This document shows positions 1 to 10,319 of a DNA stretch of 64,000 nucleotides, one piece after another. Origin of the DNA: Trebonia sp963774945 (GTDB lineage Bacteria > Actinomycetota > Actinomycetes > Streptosporangiales > Streptosporangiaceae); assembly GCA_963774945.1 (NCBI GenBank), contig CAVZHA010000002.1, positions 186,001 to 250,000 on the forward strand. Direction: 5' to 3'. Made by a program: the position numbers and the translations under genes. The notes under the pieces are model-generated. The model did no database searches and was not told the origin of the DNA. It saw only the letters and a list, made by a program, of their open reading frames with translations. Numbering within the stretch: the first letter of the stretch is position 1; each line of letters begins with the position of its first letter.

Positions 1-724
1 CGTTGTAGGTCTTGAGCTCGGCCGGGGTGAACAGCTCCTGGTAGAGCAGCGTGTCGTCCTGCTGCCGTCCGGCCGCCTGGCCGAAGGCCACCCGCTCGGT
101 CGGCGTCAGCGACCCGCTCACCAGCGCGCCGGCCAGGAGCGCGTCCTGCTCCGACATGTCTTCCTGGGTGTTCACGGCGGAGATGAGGCCGAGGCCCTGC
201 TCGGCGCCGGCCGCGTTGGAAATGCTGTTCGCCTCGGCCTGCAGCACCGCGCCCTGGCCGGCGATGACGTTGGTGTAGTCCGCGAACGCGGTGAGCGCCG
301 GCAGCTTCCTGGCCATGATCCCGTCGCGCAGCTGGGGCAGGCTGTTGAGGGCGGCGGTCATCGAGGCGATGCCGTTCGTCTCGGCGGCGGACGCACTGCT
401 GGTGGTGCCGGCCGAGTGAGCGGCGGCCGTGACCTGGACCTCGCCCGCTTCGGTGGTCGCGATCGCGCGGCGGTAGGCGGCGAGGTTGGCGCCGCTCGGG
501 CTGGCCGCGTAGACGACCGCGGCGCGGCGCTCGGCCTGCAGCAGGTTGACGAAATTCGTCAGCGGCTCGGCGGTAGCGTTGATCAGGTTCGGCGCCCGGT
601 CCAGGTTCAGGTACGTGTTGATGGACGTGGTGGCGACGTACCCGAACAGGCCGAGCATCGTGATCAGCGGGATGGCTACCAGGAAGTAAATCCTGAGCCT
701 TATGGATCGGCCGCGCGATCCCAT
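1..724 (-). CDS. Sensor histidine kinase, N-terminal part (NIT-type sensory domain), cut by window edge
   Basis: The first 241 codons of a membrane sensor kinase that runs off the left edge. The ATG is preceded by a strong AGGGGG ribosome binding site. The protein starts with an Arg-rich stretch, has one transmembrane helix at about residues 11-31, then an all-helical extracytoplasmic region containing LLQAERR at residues 61-67. This Arg/Ala-rich helix pair is characteristic of NIT (nitrate/nitrite-sensing) domains on actinobacterial CvnA-like kinases, which usually head conservon operons with small GTPases. The kinase core is outside the window, so the call rests on the sensory half only. 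It is divergent from pcrA. Confidence 0.7.
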   Translation of the reverse strand, partial: MGSRGRSIRLRIYFLVAIPLITMLGLFGYVATTSINTYLNLDRAPNLINATAEPLTNFVNLLQAERRAAVVYAASPSGANLAAYRRAIATTEAGEVQVTAAAHSAGTTSSASAAETNGIASMTAALNSLPQLRDGIMARKLPALTAFADYTNVIAGQGAVLQAEANSISNAAGAEQGLGLISAVNTQEDMSEQDALLAGALVSGSLTPTERVAFGQAAGRQQDDTLLYQELFTPAELKTYN

Positions 725-902
725 GGGATTACCCCCTGCGGTTACGGGTAAGGGCGTGGTCACGATACCGCGCAGTAGCCCGCGATAGAGGCCAAACCGG
801 TACATTTCATGGTGAAAAACTGCAGGTAACGGTGATATTCGGTGACTGCAGGCTGACTGGTGAGCGGCTCGATTGACGGAGCCACGGCCTAGTCTTGAAG
901 CC

Positions 903-3177
903 GTGACCACCACCCTCCTCGACGGCCTCAATCCGCAGCAGCGCGCCGCCGTCATCCACGCCGGCGGACCCCTGCTGATCGTCGCCGGGGCCGGCTCGGG
1001 GAAGACGCGAGTGCTCACCCACCGGATCGCGTACCTGCTCGCGGAGCGCGACGTGTCGCCGGGCGAGATCCTCGCGATCACGTTCACCAACAAGGCGGCG
1101 GGCGAGATGGCCAGCCGGGTCGCGCAGCTGGTGGGCGATCGCCGCGCGCGGGCGATGTGGGTGATGACGTTCCACTCGGCCTGCGTCCGCATCCTGCGCC
1201 GCGAGGCGGGCCGGTTCGGCTACCCGTCGAACTTCTCGATCTACGACTCGGCCGACTCGCAGCGGCTGATGGCGCTCGTCTGCCGTGAACTCGAGCTCGA
1301 CGCCCGCCAGTACCCGCCGAAGTCGATGGCGGCGCAGGTCTCGAACCTGAAGAACGAGCTCGAGGACTACGAGTCGTACGCGTCCCGGGCCCGCACCGCC
1401 CGCGAGAAGGCGCTGGCCGAGGTGTACGCGGAGTACCAGCGGCGGCTGGTGGCGGCGGGCGCGATGGACTTCGACGACCTGATCATGGTCACCGTCAACC
1501 TGTTCCAGGCCTTCCCCGACGTCGCCGCGGCCTACCGCCGCCGGTTCCGGCACGTGCTCGTGGACGAATACCAGGACACCAACCACGCGCAGTACGTCCT
1601 GGTCCGCGAGCTGGTATCCGGCGGTAGCTCTCTTTTCGGCTCCCGAACGGTCCCGGGCGACTCCGCCGGGTCCACTGAGCCCGACCCCGGTGACGGCCCG
1701 TCGGAGCTGTGCGTCGTCGGCGACGCGGACCAGTCGATCTACGCGTTCCGCGGCGCCACGATCAGGAACATCACCGAGTTCGAGCAGGATTACCCGAACG
1801 CGACGGTGATCTTGCTCGAGCAGAACTACCGCTCGACCCAGAACATCCTCGCCGCGGCGAACGCGGTGGTGTCGAGGAACTCGGGCCGCAAGCCCAAGAA
1901 CCTGTGGTCCGACGCCGGCGACGGCCCGCCGATCATCGGCTACGTCGCCAACAACGAGCACGACGAGGCCGCGTTCGTCGCCGAGGAGGTCGACCGGCTG
2001 AGCGACGAGGGGCTGGCGACCCCCGGCCAGGTGGCGGTCTTCTACCGGACGAACGCGCAGTCCCGCGTCTTCGAGGAAATCTTCATCCGGGTCGGGCTGC
2101 CGTACCGGGTGGTCGGCGGGGTCCGCTTCTACGAGCGGCGCGAGGTCCGCGACCTGCTCGCCTACCTGCGGCTGATCAACAACCCGGCCGACGAGGTGTC
2201 GCTGCGGCGGGTGCTGAACGTGCCCAAGCGCGGCATCGGGGACCGGGCGGAGGAGTATGTGGCCGGCGTACGCGGCCCGTGAGCGGATGACGTTTGCGCA
2301 GGCGCTGCGGACGCCGTCGGACGTTCCGGCGCTTGCGGCCAGGTCGGCGTCGGCCATCGCCGGGTTCAACGCGCTGGTCGACGACCTGCGCGAGCAGGCC
2401 GCGACCGGCGGGCCGGTGGCCGAGCTGGTGGAGGCGGTACTCGACAAGACCGGTTACCAGGCGTCGCTCGAGAGCTCGGAGGATCTGCAGGACGTGACCC
2501 GGGTGGAGAACCTGCAGGAAATGGTCTCGGTCGCCCGCGAGTACGACGGCACGACCCCGGACGGGACGCTGGCGGGTTTCCTCGAGCGGGTCGCGCTGGT
2601 CGCGGACGCCGATCAGATCCCGGACGGCGAGAACCACGGCGGCATGGTGACGCTGATGACGCTGCACACCGCCAAGGGGCTGGAGTTCCCGGTGGTCTTC
2701 CTGACCGGCATGGAGGAGGAGGTCTTCCCGCACCAGCGCGCGCTGACCGACCCCCGCGAGCTCGAGGAGGAACGGCGGCTCGCCTATGTCGGGATCACCC
2801 GCGCGGAGCAGCGACTGTACCTCACCAGGGCCGTATCGCGGAACTGGTACGGCCGCCCGGCGTTCCACTCGCCGTCCAGGTTCCTGTCGGAGATCCCGTC
2901 GTCGCTGATCGAGTGGAAGCGCGACGCGGCCGCGGTGACCGCCGCCTCGACGTCCTCGTCCGCCCGGCTGGCGTCCCGGCCGGGCGTCAACGCGATCGGC
3001 AACCGCGCCGTCCCGGCGCTGACGGCGGGGGACCGGGTGAACCACGACAAGTTCGGCCTCGGCACCGTGGTCTCGGCCGACGGCCACGGCGACTCGGCCG
3101 AGGCGAAGATCGACTTCGGCGGCGACTACGGCGTGAAGCACCTGGTCCTGCGGTACGCGCCGCTGGAAAAGCTCTAG
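903..3177 (+). CDS. pcrA: ATP-dependent DNA helicase PcrA/UvrD (one frameshift)
   Basis: SF1A 3'-5' DNA helicase for repair and replication restart. Visible motifs: Walker A AGAGSGKT at residues 28-35, DEYQDTN (motif II), QNYRST (motif IV), TAKGLEFPVVFLTG and EEERRLAYVGITRAE (motifs V-VI), and the C-terminal HDKFGLGTV tudor-like tail typical of PcrA. Corrected length is about 757 aa, normal for actinobacterial PcrA. I chose GTG 903 because family homology begins there; an in-frame TTG at 873 is possible. A single extra base near 2264 breaks the frame (GVCC-like continuity resumes at AYAARERM). A Ser/Gly/Pro-rich insert of about 20-25 residues lies just before the CVVGDADQS motif. The stop codon overlaps the stop of the convergent DUF6542 gene. 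Confidence 0.93.
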
Positions 3178-4266
3178 CGCTGGTCCCAGGGGTCCCGCGG
3201 CGGGCGGGCCGGGCGCGGCGGTGCGGGCGGGCGCGGGGCGCGGTCACCGGGCCCGGGCGGACTCGGGTTGGCCGGACGGGGACGGAACGCGGGCTGCGGG
3301 GCGGCGGGCGGGGCGGTCCGGCCGGGGGGCCGGCGATCGGCCGCCGTGCGCGGGTCGGCGGCCGTGCGCGGGTCGGCCGAGGGCCGGGGATCGTTCCAGG
3401 GATCGCGGTCATCGCGGGCCGGGCGGGCGGAACGGGCCCCGTCGGGCGGCCAGGGGGCGCTGCCAGGACGCGGGGCGGGCCGACTCCTGGTCGCGTTCTG
3501 GTCGGCCCAGGGGTCGACGTCCGGGCGCGGGCGCGGGCCGCGGGCGGTCGCCGGACGGTCAGCCGACATCGGGAACTGGCCGCCGACCAGCTGCCGGGAG
3601 AGCAGCCAGCGGGTGCCGCCGATCAGCAGGACGAGGAGGGTGGCCGCGCACATCGGGAAGAAGATGGCGGCGATCCACTGGGTGAAGCCCGCCGCCAGCC
3701 CCGCCGTCGATGACGAGAGCGTGCTGTCATGGATCTTCCCGGTTATCACCGCCCCCACGAAGAAGGCGAACGGCCGGCAGCGGGAAGAACAGGTAGACGG
3801 CGCCGGGCCGGACCGCCAGCGTCGCCACCACCGCCCCGACGATGATGAACAGGCTGAGCAGCGGCCCGGGCTCGCGGCCGGCCACCAGCGTGCCGACGAT
3901 CCCGAGCACCGTGGCCGCGATCAGCACCAACAGGCCGTTCCTGGTCGACATGGCCCCGATCCAGCGCAGCGGCGATCGCCGCGACCCGCCCGACGGGCCG
4001 TCGCCTGAACGCTGCCTCGGCTCGCGCGGCGGCCGCGGGCCGCCGCCTCTTCCCCGGTCGTCGGGCCCGCCCCAGCCCGGTCCGCTGCGCGGATCGCGGC
4101 CGCGGGGATCGCGCCCGCGCGGATCGGGACGGCCGGAGCCTGCCGGGCCGCTACGACGGCGCGCGGGATCGTCCGGCCAGCCGCCGGCCGCCCCCCGGGG
4201 CACTCGCCGGGCGGGTTCGCCTCGCGTGGGGCCGGGTCGTGGCTCCCACCCAGGTTGAGTGGTCAT
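3174..4266 (-). CDS. DUF6542 multi-helix membrane protein with Pro/Arg-rich tails (frameshift)
   Basis: A membrane protein of about 363 aa after correction. The N-terminal 110 residues are Pro/Arg/Gly-rich and probably disordered. A four-helix core follows (GLLVLIAATVLGIVGTLVAG, then LLSLFIIVGAVVATLAV, then FTQWIAAIFFPMCAATLLVL), and a second Pro/Arg/Asp-rich tail contains short repeats such as ADPRTAADPRTA. This layout matches actinobacterial DUF6542 proteins, whose function is unknown. The frame changes near 3770, between the second and third helices; both halves are needed for the complete core, so I treat it as one gene. It is convergent with pcrA; the two stop codons share the palindrome CTAG at 3174-3177. 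Confidence 0.7.
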
Positions 4267-4361
4267 TGCTGGAGAGGGTAATACATCGTTTCCTAAGTTT
4301 CCCTCAAGCCCGCGCTTACACGAGGCGCGCCGGCACCGTTACGTTCCGCTGTGTCATATAC

Positions 4362-4391
4362 TTGACCAGGTAGCATTCACCACAGTGTAAG
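4362..4391 (+). promoter_or_regulatory. Candidate sigma70-type promoter for the LCP gene cluster
   Basis: TTGACC at 4362-4367 and TGTAAG at 4386-4391 are separated by 18 bases and lie 64 bases upstream of the first LCP start. The stretch is locally AT-rich within a GC-rich intergenic region. This is a pattern match only. Confidence 0.35.
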
Positions 4392-4454
4392 TATCGACCG
4401 GGACCGGGTAGCCTCGCCGCAACCGTGAACTGACACCCGTTGAGGAGAACCAGA

Positions 4455-6036
4455 TTGCTCGGCATGCGCGGCGCGACGATCGCGGGCAAGGTCGGTTACG
4501 CGGCGAGTTGCCTGCTCGCGGGCGTGCTGCTGGTGGTGTCCGGCTACGCCCACCGGGTCGACGGCCTGGTCACCGGGCTGGCCAGCTCCAACGCGATCTC
4601 CGGCGGGGCGCAGACCGGGGCGATGAACATCCTGCTGATGGGTCTGGAGAGCCGGACCGACTACCAGGGGAACACGCTGTCGTCGGCGCTGCTGACGGCG
4701 ATGCACGCGGGCAGCGTGTACGGGGTCAACAACGAGGGCGTCGGCGGCCAGGACACGAACACGCTGATCTTGATCCACATTTTCGCCGGCGGCCAGCGGG
4801 CGGTCGGCTTCTCGATCCCGCGCGACGACTGGGTCACCTACCCGCACCCGTACGACGGCCAGTCGCAGGGGAAGATCGACCAGGCCTACGGCCTGGCCTA
4901 CGCGCAGTCGCTGAACCAGACCGTGAGCTCGTCGATGAGTCACTCCCAGCGCTACTTCCTGGCCAACGAGGCCGGGCAGAAGGCCACCATCGACACCGTC
5001 GAGGCGGTCACCAACCAGAAGATCGACCACTTCGCCGAGGTGAACCTGGCCGGGTTCTTCTACCTGGCCCAGTCCTTCGGCGGGGTCGAGGTCTGCGTGA
5101 AGTCGTGGGACGGGCCTGACGGCCCGGGCACCAACCTGCACGACGCGAACTCGGGCTTCAACGCGCCGCACGCGGGCTACCTGCACCTGGCGGCGGATCA
5201 GGCGCTGGCGTTCGTCCGCGAGCGGGACAACCTGCCCAACGGGGACCTGGACCGCACCCACCGCCAGCAGGCGGTCCTCGACTACGTGATCTGGAAGCTG
5301 AAGACCGAGGGCGTGCTGACCGACGTCGGCCAGCTCACCAGCCTGCTCGGCACCGCCGACAAGTACCTCATCACCGACTCGAGCTGGAACCTGCTCGACT
5401 TCTCGACCCAGATGCACGCGCTCAGCGGCGAGAACCTGAAGTTCTACACCGCCCCCATCCTCGGCTACGAGACCGTCGACGGCCAGGACGCCAACCAGAT
5501 CGACGTTCCCGCGGTCCAGGCGGCGATCAAGGCGAAGTTCACCGCCCCGGCGCCGTCGCCGGGCGGCAAGCCCGCCTCGACGCCGGCCAGGAAGGCGGCC
5601 CCGGTCCCGGCCGCGTCGACGGTCACGGTCGACGTCTACAACGGCGGCAGCACCGGCGGGCTGGCCGGCCGGGTCGCGGCCGCGCTGGTGGCGAAGGGCT
5701 ACCGGGCCGGCGCGGTCACCGACGCGTCGGCGCAGTCGCAGACGGTCAAGACCGGGGACGAGGTGTTCTACGGGGCCGGGGCGTCGGCCAACGCGGCCAA
5801 GATCGCCGGCTACTTCGGCGCTGACCGCCACCGCGCTCGCCTCGCTGCCCGCCGGGCACGTGGAGGTGCTGCTCGGCAGCGGGTCCGCCATCGTGCCGTC
5901 CGGCCTGGCCCCGGCCGCCAGCCCGGCGGCGACGCCCTCGGGCAGCTCGACCTCGGCCTCGGGGGACAACGGCGCCGCAGGCAGCGCGGTAACCGTCACC
6001 GCGAACGCGAAATTCGGAATACCCTGCGTCTACTGA
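4455..6036 (+). CDS. LCP (LytR-CpsA-Psr) family cell-wall ligase, copy 1 (frameshift)
   Basis: Membrane-anchored LCP enzyme. The family transfers lipid-linked glycopolymers (teichoic acids, arabinogalactan, capsule) onto peptidoglycan on the outer face of the membrane. One N-terminal TM helix is at about residues 15-33; the LCP core carries FSIPRDDW and the DRTHRQQAV polyprenyl-phosphate motif; a LytR_C domain starts around TVTVDVYNGG. TTG 4455 was chosen because GAGGAG lies 8 bases upstream and the start aligns with the two paralogues. A frameshift near 5820 separates the ALASLP segment from the rest; after it, reading resumes and ends in the shared tail IPCVY. Corrected length about 526 aa. 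First of three tandem paralogues. Confidence 0.88.
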
Positions 6037-6100
6037 CAAATGTTCATATTTTGCGGTTAGTGTTCCAGCTGCATGTTCTGACCCCCCAGGAGGAGCAGCG

Positions 6101-7726
6101 ATGTTCTCGGCGCGCGTCGTGCGGCTGATCGCGGGCAAGGTCGGCTACACCGTGAGTTGCTTCCTCGCGGCCGTGCTGCTGGTGGTGGCCGGCTACGCCC
6201 ACAAGGCGGTGGCCGACCTGAGCGCGCTCGGGGGCGGGATCACGATCGGCGGGAGCTCGTCCGTCGGCGCGATGAACATCCTGGTCATGGGGCTGGAGAG
6301 CCGCACCAACTTCCAGGGGCAGTGCCTGTCGGCGGGCCTGCTGACCGCGATGCACGCGGGCAACGTGGCCTCCTGCGAGAACCAGACGGTCGGCTCCCAG
6401 GACACCGACACGCTGATCCTGGTGCACATCTTCGCCGGCGGTCAGAAGGCGGTCGGCTTCTCGATCCCGCGTGACGACCTGGTCACCTATCCCAAGGCGT
6501 ACTACGACGGCATCACCACCGGGAAGATCGACCAGGCCTACTACTTCGCGTACGTCACCTCGCTGAACTCGACCTACGGCTCGTCGATGAGCTCAACCGA
6601 GCGCTACCTGAAGGCCAACCAGGCCGGCCAGGCGGCCGAGATCGCCACCGTGCAGGCGGTCACCGGCGTGCACATCGACAACTACGCGGTGATGAACCTG
6701 GCCGGCTTCTACACGCTCGCCCAGGACTTCGGCGGCATCGAGGTGTGCGTGACGCCGACGACGGTGAACGGCACCGCCCGGGCCAACCTCTACGACACCG
6801 CGTCGGGCTGGAATGCGGTCGCCGACGGGTACAACCTGAAAAAGGGCGGTTCGCAGTACCTGCATCTGGCGGCCGACCAGGCGCTCGCGTTCGTCAGGGA
6901 CCGGGACAGCCTGCCCGACACCGACCTGAGCCGCACCCACCGGCAGCAGGCGGTCATCGACTACGTGATCTGGCAGCTGAAGCACGAGAACGCGTTCAGC
7001 GACCTCGGCCAGCTGACCGCCCTGCTCGGCGACGCCAAGCAGTGGCTGATCACCAACTCGGGGTTCGACCTGTTCGACTTCGCCACCAACATGAGCGCGC
7101 TGACCGGCAAGAACCTGAAGTTCTACACGCTGCCGATCTCCGGCTTCGCCGACGTCGAGCTCAACGGCTCGATGCAGGACGTCAACGACATCGACGTCAG
7201 CTACATCCAGCAGGTCGTGAACAAGGCGTTCAACCCGCCCCCGCCCGCCGCCGCGTCGGGCAAGAGCACCGCGAAGAAGAAGGCGGCGCCGATCCCGGCC
7301 GCGTCGACGGTCACGGTCGACGTCTACAACGGCGGGTCCACCTCGGGCCTGGCCGGCAGCGTCTCCCAGGCGCTGGTCTCGCTCGGCTACAAGTCCGGCG
7401 CCGTCAGCGACGCCTCGGCGCAGTCGCAGACCCCACCCGCCGGCACCGAGGTGTTCTACGGCGCGGGCGCGTCGGCCAACGCGGCCAAGATCGCGACCGA
7501 TTTCAGCACCACCGCCAAGGCCCTCGCGTCACTGCCCGCGCAGCACGTCGAGGTGCTGCTCGGCACCGGGAGCACCGTCGTCCCGGCCGGCCTCACCCCG
7601 ACCTCAACGTCGTCGCCGTCGCCGTCGGCGTCCGCCTCGGCGGCGGCAGCGGCCGACAACGGGGCGGCCGGAGGGGCGATCACGGTCGCCGCCAACGCCA
7701 AGTTCGGAATACCCTGCGTGTACTAA
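6101..7726 (+). CDS. LCP family cell-wall ligase, copy 2
   Basis: Intact 541-aa LCP protein with the same layout as its neighbours: N-terminal TM helix (CFLAAVLLVVAGYA), LCP core with FSIPRDDLV and DLSRTHRQQAV, a Lys/Pro linker near residue 390, then a LytR_C domain and a Ser/Ala-rich stretch ending in KFGIPCVY. The start has a near-perfect AGGAGGAG ribosome binding site. It lies 64 bases after copy 1 and is followed within 40 bases by copy 3, so the three are probably one operon. Family function is attachment of anionic or other glycopolymers to peptidoglycan. The specific polymer cannot be read from sequence. Confidence 0.92.
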   Translation: MFSARVVRLIAGKVGYTVSCFLAAVLLVVAGYAHKAVADLSALGGGITIGGSSSVGAMNILVMGLESRTNFQGQCLSAGLLTAMHAGNVASCENQTVGSQDTDTLILVHIFAGGQKAVGFSIPRDDLVTYPKAYYDGITTGKIDQAYYFAYVTSLNSTYGSSMSSTERYLKANQAGQAAEIATVQAVTGVHIDNYAVMNLAGFYTLAQDFGGIEVCVTPTTVNGTARANLYDTASGWNAVADGYNLKKGGSQYLHLAADQALAFVRDRDSLPDTDLSRTHRQQAVIDYVIWQLKHENAFSDLGQLTALLGDAKQWLITNSGFDLFDFATNMSALTGKNLKFYTLPISGFADVELNGSMQDVNDIDVSYIQQVVNKAFNPPPPAAASGKSTAKKKAAPIPAASTVTVDVYNGGSTSGLAGSVSQALVSLGYKSGAVSDASAQSQTPPAGTEVFYGAGASANAAKIATDFSTTAKALASLPAQHVEVLLGTGSTVVPAGLTPTSTSSPSPSASASAAAAADNGAAGGAITVAANAKFGIPCVY

Positions 7727-7763
7727 CCGCTACTGTGTGTTGTTAACGCAGGGAGGAACGGCG

Positions 7764-9398
7764 ATGCTCACCGCGGGTCTCGGGCGGCTGATAGCCGGCA
7801 AGGTCGGCTACGCGGCGGCCTGCCTGCTCGCGGTGGTGGTCATCGTGGTGTCCGGCTACGCGCACCGGGTGGTCGGCTACGCCAACGGGTTCAACGACGG
7901 GGTTTCCACCGGCAACGCACCGTCCACGTCCGCCCAGGCGATGAACATCCTGGTGATGGGGCTGGAGAGCCGCACCAACTTCTACGGGCAGGCACTGCCG
8001 CCCGCCCTGATCACCGCCATGCACACGGGCCCGGTCGGCGGGCAGGACCCGAACACGCTCATCCTCATCCACATCTTCGCCGGCGGGCAGCGGGCGGTCG
8101 GCTTCTCGATACCGCGCGACGACCTGGTCGACTTCCCGACCCCGTTCAACGTCCAGGGCATCAACATTCCCAACGGGAAGATCGACAACGCCTACAACTG
8201 GGCCTACACCGAGTCCCTGGCCAAGACCGGGTTCTCCGCCAAGCACGACTACCTGCTCGCCAACCAGGCCGGCCAGCAGGCCGAGATCAAGACCGTCGAG
8301 TCGGTCACCGGCGTGCACATCGACCATTTCGTCGAGACCAACCTGGCCGGGTTCTACTACCTGGCCCAGGCCTTCGGCGGCGTCGAGGTCTGCCTCAAGC
8401 CGGAGGAAACCGGCATCAACTCCGCCAACTACACGTCCTCGAACCTGTACGACTTCAACTCCGGGTTCAACGCGGTGAAGTACGACGGCTACAACCTGAG
8501 GAAGGGCGGGGCCCAGTACCTGCACCTGTCGGCGCCGCAGGCGCTCGCGTTCGTGCGCGAGCGCGACAACCTGGCCGAGGGCGACATCGACCGCACCCGG
8601 CGTCAGCAGGCCGTCATCGACTACGTGATCTGGCAGCTCAAGCACGAGAACGCGTTCGCCGCCGGCGGCACGATCACCAGCCTGCTCGGGTCGGCCAGTC
8701 AGTACCTGATCACCGACCCGAGCCTCAACCTGATCGACTTCGCCGCCAGCATGCAGGCGCTGAGCGGGCAGAACCTCTCGTTCACGACGCTGCCGTCGGT
8801 TCCCGGCGCCAGCGAGCAGCTGCCGGGCTACGGCCCAAGCCCGCAGAGCGTCAACATCATCTCGGTGCCTTACATCAAGCGGCTCGTGCATGACGCCTTC
8901 TACCCGCCGCCCCCGGCGGCCAAGGCGAAGACGACGACCCCCGGGAAGAAGGCCGCGCCGGTCCCGCCCGCCTCCACCGTCACGGTGGACGTCTACAACG
9001 GCGGGTCCCAGCCGGGGCTGGCCGGCGACGTCTCCAAGGCGCTGGTCGCCCGGGGCTACCAGGCCGGGGCGGTCAAGGACGGGTCGGCCCAGTCCCAGCC
9101 GGTCGAGACCGGCAACCAGGTGCTCTACGGCGCGGGCGCGTCGGCCAACGCGGCCAAGATCGCGGCCGACGTCGGCGCGACCGCCAAGGCGCTCGCGACG
9201 CTGCCCGCCGGGCACGTGGAGGTCTTGATCGGCTCGACCGTGACCGCGGTGCCCGCGGGCCTGGACGCGGCCGGGTCTTCCCCCGCAGCCAGCCCGAGCG
9301 CGACGGCCCCGCCGACGGCGCCGGCCGGCTCGGTGTCCGGCGGCGGCACCATCAAGGTCGCCCCGGACGCAAAGTACGGCATCCCGTGCGTCTATTGA
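7764..9398 (+). CDS. LCP family cell-wall ligase, copy 3
   Basis: Intact 544-aa LCP protein. ATG 7764 is preceded by GGGAGG at a good distance and gives the same N-terminus (RLIAGKVGY) as copy 2; an in-frame GTG 27 bases upstream is less likely. TM helix CLLAVVVIVVSGYA, catalytic-site motif FSIPRDDLV, lipid-phosphate motif DIDRTRRQQAV, then the LytR_C domain (VTVDVYNGGS) and the common C-terminus KYGIPCVY. Divergence from copies 1 and 2 is greatest in the loop after residue 210 and in the linker. Its stop codon lies inside a hairpin shared with the convergent sucD. Confidence 0.92.
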   Translation: MLTAGLGRLIAGKVGYAAACLLAVVVIVVSGYAHRVVGYANGFNDGVSTGNAPSTSAQAMNILVMGLESRTNFYGQALPPALITAMHTGPVGGQDPNTLILIHIFAGGQRAVGFSIPRDDLVDFPTPFNVQGINIPNGKIDNAYNWAYTESLAKTGFSAKHDYLLANQAGQQAEIKTVESVTGVHIDHFVETNLAGFYYLAQAFGGVEVCLKPEETGINSANYTSSNLYDFNSGFNAVKYDGYNLRKGGAQYLHLSAPQALAFVRERDNLAEGDIDRTRRQQAVIDYVIWQLKHENAFAAGGTITSLLGSASQYLITDPSLNLIDFAASMQALSGQNLSFTTLPSVPGASEQLPGYGPSPQSVNIISVPYIKRLVHDAFYPPPPAAKAKTTTPGKKAAPVPPASTVTVDVYNGGSQPGLAGDVSKALVARGYQAGAVKDGSAQSQPVETGNQVLYGAGASANAAKIAADVGATAKALATLPAGHVEVLIGSTVTAVPAGLDAAGSSPAASPSATAPPTAPAGSVSGGGTIKVAPDAKYGIPCVY

Positions 9399-9415
9399 GC
9401 AGGGAATGCCGTACT
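9373..9415. terminator. Bidirectional hairpin between convergent LCP copy 3 and sucD
   Basis: Arms at 9373-9385 and 9402-9415 pair over 13 positions with one bulged base (AGTACGGCAT... against ...ATGCCGTACT). The LCP stop codon lies in the loop, and sucD on the opposite strand ends 14 bases beyond. There is no T-run, as is common for high-GC actinobacterial terminators. Confidence 0.55.
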
Positions 9416-9428
9416 GAGCGTGAGTGGC

Positions 9429-10316
9429 TTACAGGCTGTTGATGATGTCGCGGACCAGGGCCGCGGTCTCGCTCGGGGTCTTGCCGACGCGGACGCCGGC
9501 CTTCTCCAGGGCTTCCTTCTTGGCCTGGGCGGTGCCGGCCGAGCCGGAGATGATCGCGCCCGCGTGCCCCATGGTCTTGCCCTCCGGGGCCATGAACCCG
9601 GCCACGTAGCCGACGACCGGCTTGGTCACGTTCTTCTCGATGAACGCGGCCGCCCGCTCCTCGGCGTCGCCGCCGATCTCGCCGATCATGACGATCGCCT
9701 TGGTGTCGGGGTCGGCCTCGAACGCGGCCAGGGCGTCGATGTGGGTGGTGCCGATGATCGGGTCGCCGCCGATGCCGACCGCGGTGGTGAAGCCGATGTC
9801 GCGCAGCTCGTACATCATCTGGTACGTCAGCGTGCCCGACTTCGACACCAGGCCGATCTTGCCCTCGGAGGTGATGTCGGCCGGGATGATCCCGGCGTTC
9901 GACTTGCCCGGCGACGCGATGCCGGGGCAGTTCGGCCCGACGATGCGGGTCTTGTTGCCCTTCTCGATCGCGTACGCCCAGAACTCGGCCGTGTCGTGCA
10001 CCGGGACGCCCTCGGTGATGACGATCGCGAGCGGGATCTCCGCGTCGATCGCCTCGAGCACCGCGGCCTTGGTGCCGGGCGCGGGGACGAAGATCACCGA
10101 CACGTCGGCCCCGGTCGCGGCCATGGTCTCCTTGACTCCTGCGAAGACCGGGATCTGGGCTCCGTTCAGCTCGACCGTGGTGCCGGCCTTCTTCGGGTTG
10201 GTGCCGCCGACCACCTTCGCGCCCGCGGCGAGCATGCGGGCGCCGTGCTTGCGGCCCTCGCCGCCGGTGATGCCCTGAATGAGGATCTTGCTGTCAGCCG
10301 TGAGGAAGATAGCCAT
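9429..10316 (-). CDS. sucD: Succinyl-CoA ligase (ADP-forming) subunit alpha
   Basis: Alpha subunit of the TCA-cycle enzyme that converts succinyl-CoA to succinate with substrate-level phosphorylation; a cytoplasmic heteromer with SucC. Intact, 295 aa. The N-terminal CoA-binding Rossmann fold starts at SKILIQGITGGEG, and the phospho-histidine loop is GKTMGHAGAIISG near residue 245. The start codon is 3 bases after the sucC stop, so the two are translationally coupled. It is convergent with the LCP cluster. Confidence 0.97.
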   Translation of the reverse strand: MAIFLTADSKILIQGITGGEGRKHGARMLAAGAKVVGGTNPKKAGTTVELNGAQIPVFAGVKETMAATGADVSVIFVPAPGTKAAVLEAIDAEIPLAIVITEGVPVHDTAEFWAYAIEKGNKTRIVGPNCPGIASPGKSNAGIIPADITSEGKIGLVSKSGTLTYQMMYELRDIGFTTAVGIGGDPIIGTTHIDALAAFEADPDTKAIVMIGEIGGDAEERAAAFIEKNVTKPVVGYVAGFMAPEGKTMGHAGAIISGSAGTAQAKKEALEKAGVRVGKTPSETAALVRDIINSL

Positions 10317-10319
10317 CGC

